From: Alphaproteobacteria bacterium UBA6038
GTDB lineage: Bacteria; Pseudomonadota; Alphaproteobacteria; Micropepsales; Micropepsaceae
Reading direction: 5' to 3'
Length of the DNA stretch: 10,805 nt
Assembly: GCA_002429315.1 (NCBI GenBank)
Contig: DIZC01000086.1
Span: 19,262 to 30,066, forward strand
Every line of letters begins with the position of its first letter. The stretch's first letter is position 1. Below are positions 5,509 to 10,805 of the stretch, one piece after another. The position numbers and the translations under genes are program-made. The notes under the pieces are model-generated. The model saw only the letters and a list, made by a program, of their open reading frames with translations. It was not told the origin of the DNA and searched no databases.

Positions 5509-5756
5509 ATGCCTAAGCGGTCAAGCAAGCCCCAAAGATCCCGTGACGCGAATCAGCTCGCCAAGCTAATCGTGGACCTATCCGTTGGGGAGGCTCAGGA
5601 GCCTTGTCGCCGCCGCCCGACCGTACCGGCAAAGACCCTGCTGCCGTCGCCCTTGGCCGCGGCCGTGGTGGCCCGAAGGGCGGAGCCGCCCGCGCCAAAT
5701 CCCTATCCGCCGAGCGGCGAAAGGAAATTGCTCGGAAGGCCGCAAAAAAAGATTGG
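5509..5756 (+). pseudogene. Frameshifted gene for a small basic GGxKGGxARA-type protein
   Basis: The reading frame from ATG 5509 begins MPKRSSKPQRSRDANQLAK and continues to about GEAQEP. The rest of the family-like sequence, KDPAAVALGRGRGGPKGG then LSAERRKEIARKAAKKDW, lies in the frame one base earlier. A one-base loss (or two-base gain) near 5590-5615 therefore splits the gene. Joined, the halves resemble small (about 75-85 residue) Lys/Arg/Ala-rich hypothetical proteins with a GGxKGGxARAxxLSxERRxEIAxKAAxxxW signature, common in Proteobacteria and of unknown role; nucleic-acid binding is only a guess. The normal stop after the final Trp is missing too, and the frame runs on into the next protein. 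AAGGAG is ideally spaced for another ATG at 5501, which opens only a 22-codon frame, so the 5' end may carry a second small lesion. Confidence 0.6.
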
Positions 5757-6491
5757 GCTGATCCCTGCAGCCACCTTGACAATGTTCATTTCTTCTGCCT
5801 TAACTTAGGTCCGGAAACTGAACATGGGGCTTGGGCAGTGCCAGCGATCTTCCGAACCAATCCGATTGAAGTAACCAACCGGCTCGATGAGTTGGGTTGG
5901 ACGCGCGAAGAACTTCTCGAGGTCGCGCAGGCCATGGTTGAGGCACGTAACAGCTGCACAGATAATGATCCCGCGTCTGCGCCCGGTTGGATGTCATGGA
6001 AAGCCGGAACGCGCCGCATGCGCGAAATCGGACGCACAAAAGGTTTAGAGAAGGCCGACATCGACCAAATCCCCTGCCTCCTAGATCAAACCCGTAAGCT
6101 GAGATTCTCGGTCGTCAACACCGACGACGGCACTGGTGTCGAAGGTCGCGTGCCGCAAAACCAAAGCAAGAAAGGCGCAGGCACTGACCGCGCCGTGAAT
6201 GACAATCAGGATCTGCTTTTCGATGCCGCCGACGTTCCGGTTGTCCCACTTTCTTCCATTGGTGCTCAGCCGGGTATCGTCGTGTCATGGCTGTTGCTCG
6301 TCTACAGCACGGGCGATGTATTCCGCGCGGAGTTTTCATGCCCCATCGAGATCAGCGGCGGATTTTTTGCAGATTTTTCGGAGCGCATCGTATTGACTGG
6401 GCCGAATGACGATGGCGGTGATGCCGTCCGTCGCAACAAACCGGATTGGGACGACGGCTCAGAATTCGAAATCCCGGTTTCACGGAAGTAG
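5604..6491 (+). CDS. ImmA/IrrE-linked partner protein of unknown function, with fused N-terminal remnant
   Basis: The open frame has 295 codons. Residues 1 to about 51 are the C-terminal half of the broken small basic protein. From about residue 79 (GTG 5838, the best independent start) comes a different protein of 217 residues. Its recognisable stretches are LGWTREELLEVAQAMVEAR, the motif NTDDGTGVEGRVPQNQSKKG (about 94-113 from that GTG), an aromatic/hydrophobic beta-like segment VVSWLLLVYSTGDVFRAEFS, and a C-terminal EFEIPVSRK. I recall similar uncharacterised proteins encoded directly upstream of HTH/ImmA-IrrE metallopeptidase genes, which is the arrangement here (2-base gap). There are no transmembrane segments or catalytic motifs I can name. 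It may be the peptidase's substrate, antitoxin or toxin. Codon use is less G+C-biased than in flanking core genes. Whether the natural product is fused (TTG 5604) or starts at 5838 is undecided. Confidence 0.68.
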   Translation: MSPPPDRTGKDPAAVALGRGRGGPKGGAARAKSLSAERRKEIARKAAKKDWADPCSHLDNVHFFCLNLGPETEHGAWAVPAIFRTNPIEVTNRLDELGWTREELLEVAQAMVEARNSCTDNDPASAPGWMSWKAGTRRMREIGRTKGLEKADIDQIPCLLDQTRKLRFSVVNTDDGTGVEGRVPQNQSKKGAGTDRAVNDNQDLLFDAADVPVVPLSSIGAQPGIVVSWLLLVYSTGDVFRAEFSCPIEISGGFFADFSERIVLTGPNDDGGDAVRRNKPDWDDGSEFEIPVSRK

Positions 6492-6493
6492 CT

Positions 6494-7567
6494 ATGTCCT
6501 TCAACCCGCTGAGACTCGGCATCGCGCGAAAGCGGCGGATGCTGAACAAGAGGGGATTCGCGCAAGCCATCGGCGTGACTGAACACACAGTCATTCGTTG
6601 GGAGAAAGGTGAGCGCGTTCCGACACCGGAAAATCTAAACGCATTTGTAAGGATCTTGCGCTTCCCCAAAGAATTCTTCGATGGGGATGATTTGGACATA
6701 CCAGAAGCAGCTAGTTTCCGTAGCCATACCACCATGTCAGCATCAATTCGCGATGCATCGCTCGCCGCTGGCGCGCTTGGCTTTCTGGTTTCGGATTGGG
6801 TCGAACAGCGGTTCGATCTCCCACCGATTAAAGTGCCCGATCTTCACCTTTACACTCCAGAAGAGGCAGCGCGGGCGCTACGAACGGAATGGAGTTTGGG
6901 TGAGAAGCCTGTCTCCAACATGTTTCATCTGCTGGAATCCAAGGGCATTAGGGTTTTCTCGCTCGCGGAAAACACCGTGAAGGTGAATGCCTATTCGTTG
7001 TGGCGTCGTGGCAATCCGTATGTGTTTCTGAACAATTACAAGAGCGCGGAAAGCAGCCGCTTCGATGCGGCACATGAGCTGGGCCATTTGGTCTTGCATC
7101 AAGACGGCGGTTACTCAGGCCGCGAGGCAGAGGACCAGGCTAACCGGTTTGCATCGTCATTTCTCATGCCACGAGCAGATGTGCTCGCCGTGCTGCCGAG
7201 AGTTAGCTACCTGGATCAGATTGTACGCGCCAAATCACGTTGGCGCGTATCGGTAGCGGCATTGACCTATCGTCTACACAAGCTCGGAGTTCTTTCGGAT
7301 TGGAAGTACCACGACCTATGTGTCCAGATTTCTGTACGGAGATATAACAAAGAGGAGCCGCTCCCCATTGAGCGCGAACGATCTGTGGTTTGGCAGAAAG
7401 TCTTGCGGACGTTGTGGGCCGAAAAAACGACCCAGATGCACATTGCCAAGGAACTTTGCCTGCCGGAGGAAGAAATAAATGGCCTGATATTTGGGGTAGT
7501 TACCGAAAGCCGCGAGCCTGAAAGCGGCGGCGCCAAACCTCGGAAATTGGCACTAGTTTCAAACTAA
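6494..7567 (+). CDS. HTH (XRE) + ImmA/IrrE-type zinc metallopeptidase
   Basis: The 357-residue protein joins two domains. Residues about 6-62 are a Cro/C1-type helix-turn-helix (FAQAIGVTEHTVIRWEKGERVPTPE). Residues about 140-265 are a peptidase M78 (ImmA/IrrE) domain with the zinc motif HELGH (H194, E195, H198) and the downstream glutamate in EDQANRFASSFLMP (E213, the likely third ligand). All catalytic residues are intact. Known relatives cleave a repressor (ImmA cuts ImmR; IrrE cuts DdrO); here the DNA-binding and protease parts share one chain, as in COG2856-type regulators. The start at ATG 6494, with GGAAG upstream and 2 bases after the partner gene's stop, suggests coupled translation. 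The last 90 residues lack a known domain. Base composition is lower in G+C than the flanks, consistent with transfer. Confidence 0.88.
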   Translation: MSFNPLRLGIARKRRMLNKRGFAQAIGVTEHTVIRWEKGERVPTPENLNAFVRILRFPKEFFDGDDLDIPEAASFRSHTTMSASIRDASLAAGALGFLVSDWVEQRFDLPPIKVPDLHLYTPEEAARALRTEWSLGEKPVSNMFHLLESKGIRVFSLAENTVKVNAYSLWRRGNPYVFLNNYKSAESSRFDAAHELGHLVLHQDGGYSGREAEDQANRFASSFLMPRADVLAVLPRVSYLDQIVRAKSRWRVSVAALTYRLHKLGVLSDWKYHDLCVQISVRRYNKEEPLPIERERSVVWQKVLRTLWAEKTTQMHIAKELCLPEEEINGLIFGVVTESREPESGGAKPRKLALVSN

Positions 7568-7587
7568 AAAAGTTTGTGCGTGACCGC

Positions 7588-7828
7588 TCTAGCAGGCTGC
7601 CCTGTATGGTAGGATACAACACGGTTTGCAAGCTGGCGGCGGAAGCCGGACGGTTTGCGCCGAGTATCAGGACAAGGTGCTTCGTGATCTTCCGTGCAAG
7701 CGCCTACAGCTCGATCAAATTTAGCCAGGAAAAAGAACGTCGCCGCCGCCAAGTCCGCGCCTGACAATGCTGGCGACGTTTGGACTTGTCTAACTATAGA
7801 CGCTGATGCAAAGCTGGTCTCTTCCTGA
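7588..7828 (+). pseudogene. Decayed fragment of an IS1-like transposase
   Basis: Three consecutive frames together read like the N-terminal third of an IS1-family transposase. They are YNTVCKLAAEAGRFA (about 7611-7658), then EYQDKVLRDLPCKRLQLDQI ending in TAG at 7722-7724 where the family has a Trp, then KKNVAAAKSAPDNAGDVWT...IDADAKLVSS ending in TGA at 7826-7828. Intact relatives read approximately INTVxKLLxDAG, EYQDxxLRNLPCKRIQCDEIW, and AKxKNVxxAKxAPxGAGDVWTWTAIDADxKL. At least two frameshifts, a nonsense change, a short deletion and loss of the C-terminal two thirds make it dead. No terminal inverted repeats or target duplication are visible. It marks past mobile-element activity beside the ImmA/IrrE cassette. 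Confidence 0.75.
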
Positions 7829-7891
7829 CACGTCCATGTGTAATTTCGAAATGCGTTATTAGCGACAATCCAAACTGCTGGACAGTGCCGA

Positions 7892-8674
7892 CTAAATCGC
7901 CAGTTCACACCACACCGGCACGTGGTCGGAGGGCTTTTCGCGCCCGCGCATGTGCTTGTTGACGCCGCTGGTGACGAGCCGGTCGGCGGCCTGCGGCGAC
8001 AGGAAGATATGATCGATGCGGATGCCACGATCCTTCTGCCAGCAGCCGGCCTGATAATCCCAGAAGGTGTAGAGATGCGGTTCGGCGTGGCAGGCGCGAA
8101 TGGCGTCGGTGTAGCCGAGATATTCCATGCGACGCAGAGCGGCGCGCGATTCCGGCTGATACAGCGCGTCGGTCAGCCAGTTCTGCGGATTGTACACGTC
8201 CTCGGGCGCGGGGATCACATTGTAGTCGCCCATCAACGCGATGGGCTCCTCGGTGAACAGCAGCTCACGCGCATGCGCGGCAAGGCGGGCGTGCCAGTCG
8301 AGCTTGTAGCTGAATTTTTCCGTGCCGATGGGATTGCCGTTCGGCGCATAGATCGACGCGACCCGCACGGTGCCGTCGTCGCCCGCGATGACCGCTTCCA
8401 GGTAGCGGGCGTGATCGTCGCCGTTGCCGCCGGGCAGGCGGGGGGACACGTCCTCCATCGGCCGCTTGGACAGAATGGCGACGCCGTTGTAGCTCTTCTG
8501 TCCGTGTACGGCGCAATTGTAGCCGAGCTCCTCGAATGCTGCAGCGGGGAACGCGTCGTCGGTGCATTTGATCTCCTGCATGCACACGACATCGGGCTGC
8601 GTTTCCGACAGCCACACCTTTGCGGCCTCCAGCCGCGCCTTGACAGAATTCACGTTCCAGGTGGCGATTTTCAT
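7892..8674 (-). CDS. xthA: Exodeoxyribonuclease III
   Basis: A 260-residue exonuclease III / AP endonuclease of the ExoIII (EEP) superfamily, which acts in base excision repair by cutting 5' to abasic sites and cleaning 3' ends. The catalytic set is complete: N7 in TWNVNSV, E34 in MQEIK, Y109 in IYAPNG, D150 and N152 in GDYN, D221 in RIDHIF and the SDHVPV pair D250/H251. Length and motif order are those of the family. I chose ATG 8674 because family members begin MKIATWNVN. An ATG at 8692, six codons upstream with a G-rich stretch before it, is possible. It lies downstream of erpA on the same strand, a neighbourhood seen in other Alphaproteobacteria. Confidence 0.95.
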   Translation of the reverse strand: MKIATWNVNSVKARLEAAKVWLSETQPDVVCMQEIKCTDDAFPAAAFEELGYNCAVHGQKSYNGVAILSKRPMEDVSPRLPGGNGDDHARYLEAVIAGDDGTVRVASIYAPNGNPIGTEKFSYKLDWHARLAAHARELLFTEEPIALMGDYNVIPAPEDVYNPQNWLTDALYQPESRAALRRMEYLGYTDAIRACHAEPHLYTFWDYQAGCWQKDRGIRIDHIFLSPQAADRLVTSGVNKHMRGREKPSDHVPVWCELAI

Positions 8675-8703
8675 CGGCTGAACAATAACCATCCAACCCC
8701 AAA

Positions 8704-8734
8704 TGTCATGGCCCGGCTTGACCGGGCCATGACA
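8704..8734. repeat. 13-bp palindromic intergenic repeat (REP-like) between erpA and xthA
   Basis: TGTCATGGCCCGG (8704-8716) and CCGGGCCATGACA (8722-8734) are perfect complements around CTTGA. GC-rich palindromes with an ATGGCC...GGCCAT frame and a CTTG centre are familiar repeated intergenic elements in rhizobial-type genomes. There is no T tract. In the leftward erpA-xthA transcript it would form a stable hairpin that could attenuate or protect the message. Only one copy is in the window, so its repetitive nature cannot be shown here. Confidence 0.7.
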
Positions 8735-8759
8735 ATCTTGGTGGAGCGGTAATAGCGCC

Positions 8760-9089
8760 CTAAACCGAAAAGCTGGTGCCGCAGCCGCAGGAGGATTGGG
8801 CGTTCGGATTGTTGATCTTGAAGGCGGCGCCGATGAGGTCGTCGACGAAATCGATCTCCGCGCCGCGCAGAAAATCGAGCGACATGGGATCGATCAGCAC
8901 CGTGGCGCCGTCGCGCTCCAGCACCAGGTCATCGTCGGCGCGGTTGTCGTCGAGGGCGAAATTGTACTGGAAGCCCGAGCAGCCGCCGCCGGTCACCGCC
9001 ACGCGCAGCATGGCGGGCTGCGGCTCGCTCTTGAGGATTTCGGCAATCCGCCTGGCGGCGCGGGCCGAGACTGTCACTTGCGGGTCCAT
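8760..9089 (-). CDS. erpA: Iron-sulfur cluster insertion protein ErpA (A-type carrier)
   Basis: This is a 109-residue A-type Fe-S carrier that receives clusters from the Suf or Isc scaffold and passes them to apoproteins in the cytoplasm. The three ligand cysteines are present: C37 in GGGCSGFQY and C101/C103 in the C-terminal SSCGCGTSF. Length and the VDDLIGAAFKINNPNA stretch fit the ErpA/IscA group; ErpA is preferred over SufA or IscA from context, since no suf or isc genes are nearby and xthA/dgt linkage is usual for alphaproteobacterial erpA. The ATG at 9089 has a strong GGAAGGA 6-8 bases upstream. It is divergent from dgt with a 54-base gap. Confidence 0.93.
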   Translation of the reverse strand: MDPQVTVSARAARRIAEILKSEPQPAMLRVAVTGGGCSGFQYNFALDDNRADDDLVLERDGATVLIDPMSLDFLRGAEIDFVDDLIGAAFKINNPNAQSSCGCGTSFSV

Positions 9090-9143
9090 CGCGTTCCTTC
9101 CGACTCTGCCTTATGTAATGCGCGAAGCCGCGGAGGCAAAGGC

Positions 9144-10346
9144 TTGAAAAACCCGGCCGGACGGCTGATCGGCCCCATCTTCGAGCCGCCGGGCCAGCGC
9201 GCACTCTACGCTACCAAGCCTGCGGAAAGCCGCGGGCGCCTTTATCCCGAGCCGGAGAGCGCCACCCGCACCTGTTATCAACGCGACCGCGACCGCATCA
9301 TTCATTCCACCGCGTTCCGCCGTCTCAAGCACAAGACCCAGGTGTTCGTGCAGCACGAGGGCGATTACTACCGCACACGTCTGACGCACTCGCTGGAAGT
9401 GTCGCAGATCGCCCGCTCGCTGGCTCGCGTGCTGGCGCTGGACGAGGATTTGGCGGAAACAATCGCCCTGTCGCACGATCTCGGCCACACACCGTTCGGC
9501 CATGCCGGCGAAGAGGCGCTGAACGAGGCGACGCGCGAATTCAGCGGCTTCGACCACAATGCCCATGCGCTGAAGCTGGTGACGCAGCTCGAGCATCGTT
9601 ACGCCCGCTTCGACGGGCTGAACCTTACCTGGGAAGCGCTGGAGGGACTGGTCAAGCACAACGGGCCGCTGTCAGGCGGGCCGGTGGCGGAGCCCATCGC
9701 CTCATTCGATGCGCGGTGGCCGCTGGAGCTGTCGAGCTGGCCGGGATTGGAGGCGCAGGTCGCTGCGCTGGCCGACGATATCGCTTATGTGAATCACGAT
9801 ATCGACGACGGCTTGCGCGCCGGACTGTTTTCGATCGGCGATCTCGGCGACGTGCCGCTCGCCGGCGGGCATGCCCGAGACGTCGGCGCCTCAAACGGAG
9901 AGCTGGAGCTGAGCCGGTTCATCGGCGAGATCGTCCGCCGGCTGATGGGTGCGCTGATCGTGGATCTGATTGCCGAGACCCGGAGACGCATCGCCGGCGC
10001 CAATCCCTGCTCCGCCGCAGCGGTCCGCGCGCATAATGGGCCCGTCGCCGCGTTCAGTGCTGCCATGGCGGCGGAGATTGCCGCGCTGAAGGCTTTCCTG
10101 TTCGAGCGGATGTACCGGCATCCGCGTGTCATGGAGTCGGTCGGAAAGGCCAAGCAGGTCGTCGCGGAGCTATTCGCGAGCCTCAGTGCCGATCCGGCTC
10201 TGCTGCCGCCGGACTGGGCGGCCGCGTGCGGCGGCCCCCGGGATGCCGCCACCGCGGCAGTGGTGCGGGACTATATCGCGGGCATGACCGACCGCTTCGC
10301 CCTCGAAGAGCACGCCAAAATCACCCACACCGAAATCGCCCTGTGA
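9144..10346 (+). CDS. dgt: Deoxyguanosinetriphosphate triphosphohydrolase-like protein
   Basis: A 400-residue HD-domain dNTP triphosphohydrolase that removes triphosphate from deoxynucleoside triphosphates and helps control dNTP pools. The family signature SRGRLYPEPES leads into RDRDRIIHSTAFRRLKHKTQVF (about 48-69). The metal-binding set is H82 in THSLEV, H111-D112 in SHDLGHTPFGHAGE and D211 in ADDIAYVNHDIDDGL. The only sensible start is TTG 9144, with GGAGG 7 bases upstream; the frame is open much further upstream, but that part is the antisense of erpA. The tail EEHAKITHTEIAL is complete. It belongs to the shorter, type 2 (alphaproteobacterial) group. Confidence 0.94.
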   Translation: MKNPAGRLIGPIFEPPGQRALYATKPAESRGRLYPEPESATRTCYQRDRDRIIHSTAFRRLKHKTQVFVQHEGDYYRTRLTHSLEVSQIARSLARVLALDEDLAETIALSHDLGHTPFGHAGEEALNEATREFSGFDHNAHALKLVTQLEHRYARFDGLNLTWEALEGLVKHNGPLSGGPVAEPIASFDARWPLELSSWPGLEAQVAALADDIAYVNHDIDDGLRAGLFSIGDLGDVPLAGGHARDVGASNGELELSRFIGEIVRRLMGALIVDLIAETRRRIAGANPCSAAAVRAHNGPVAAFSAAMAAEIAALKAFLFERMYRHPRVMESVGKAKQVVAELFASLSADPALLPPDWAAACGGPRDAATAAVVRDYIAGMTDRFALEEHAKITHTEIAL

Positions 10347-10421
10347 CCCTGGGCATGCGTGATTCGGCGGGGTTCGGGTGTTAAATTGCCGACGGTTTCA
10401 AGATTCGCGCGGGGAGCGCCC

Positions 10422-10805
10422 ATGCCGCAGTTCGAGCGCAGGCTTTACGAGCCCTCCGACGACGTCCGGGTTTTCGACGGCGGCGACGACGATATGGAAG
10501 AGGAAGGCTCGCGCCTGCCGCTTCTCATCGTGATCGCGCTGGTGGTGCTGGCGTCGTTCGCCGGCGTGGTGTGGCTTGCCTATACGCAGGGGGTGCAGCG
10601 GGGCCGGCAGGATGCGCCGCGGATCATCGCCGCCCAGCAGTCGCCGCCCAGATCGGCCGGCAACCCACAGAAGTCGCCCTATTCCGACCTCAACATCTAC
10701 CAGCCGACGAAACCGGACGAAGAGGCCAACGAAGATTCCGCGCCGCAGCCGCCGACGATCATCGCGCCCAAGCCGTCGAAGCGGACGATTGCCGCTGCGC
10801 CACCC
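10422..10805 (+). CDS. SPOR-domain-type membrane protein, N-terminal part (runs off window)
   Basis: 128 codons are visible and the frame is open at the end. The protein begins MPQFERRLYEPSDD, has an acidic cytoplasmic stretch (about 11-30), one transmembrane helix at about 33-55 (LPLLIVIALVVLASFAGVVW), then a Pro/Lys/Gln-rich, presumably periplasmic linker. This type II layout downstream of dgt is that of SPOR-domain proteins, which bind denuded glycan strands at division sites; the SPOR domain itself would lie beyond the window. ATG 10422 has GGGGAG about 5 bases upstream. The 75-base gap after dgt contains two GATTC (GANTC) sites, potential CcrM methylation sites. Confidence 0.75.
   Translation, partial: MPQFERRLYEPSDDVRVFDGGDDDMEEEGSRLPLLIVIALVVLASFAGVVWLAYTQGVQRGRQDAPRIIAAQQSPPRSAGNPQKSPYSDLNIYQPTKPDEEANEDSAPQPPTIIAPKPSKRTIAAAPP

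Noticed and set aside
5501..5569. A 22-codon frame with ideal AAGGAG spacing, as an independent gene
   Set aside because: It overlaps the family-like frame from 5509 and its product resembles nothing. I mention it only as part of the leader and frameshift question.
8796..9143. N-terminal extension of the dgt reading frame
   Set aside because: This part is the antisense of erpA. The ribosome binding site and family length support the TTG at 9144.
1..10805. CRISPR array, tRNA, rRNA or replication origin
   Set aside because: No regularly spaced direct repeats, cloverleaf, rRNA-like sequence or iteron cluster was seen on either strand.

Overview
This is a G+C-rich bacterial window, most consistent with an alphaproteobacterium. 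The best evidence is the right end, where erpA and xthA lie together, divergent from dgt, and dgt is followed by a single-pass membrane protein resembling the SPOR-domain proteins found downstream of dgt in many Alphaproteobacteria. I cannot name the genus from this sequence.

Left part (1-4871). The 3' end of clpB, which encodes a disaggregase, is followed by an FkbM-type methyltransferase gene. This converges on a membrane-anchored M23 (LytM-type) peptidoglycan hydrolase gene, and a hairpin spans both stop codons. Next is a leftward two-gene operon encoding a PadR repressor and a membrane protein with an N-terminal HAAS-like domain and a duplicated transmembrane sensor unit. The operon's promoter lies inside a perfect 10-bp inverted repeat, which suggests autorepression.

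Centre (4872-7891). The roughly 630 bases between padR and the next gene hold no convincing protein gene but are rich in structure: a possible three-way-junction fold, G and C homopolymer runs, a good minus-strand intrinsic terminator and a minus-strand TATAAT box. Together the last two outline a possible short non-coding RNA. Next comes a patch visibly poorer in G+C than its surroundings (33 of 60 bases at 6541-6600 and 28 of 60 at 7441-7500, against 40 of 60 at 9901-9960). It holds a frameshifted gene for a small basic protein, whose second half reads in frame into a protein of unknown function. That protein is the apparent partner of an HTH + ImmA/IrrE zinc-peptidase gene 2 bases downstream. 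A decayed IS1-like transposase fragment closes the patch. I read this as an acquired accessory island containing a poorly described two-gene peptidase/partner system.

Right part (7892-10805). This is core housekeeping DNA: exonuclease III (xthA) and the iron-sulfur carrier erpA on the minus strand, separated by a 13-bp palindromic repeat. Divergent from erpA are dgt (dNTP triphosphohydrolase) and the start of the SPOR-type membrane protein. The argS gene that often sits between these last two is absent here.
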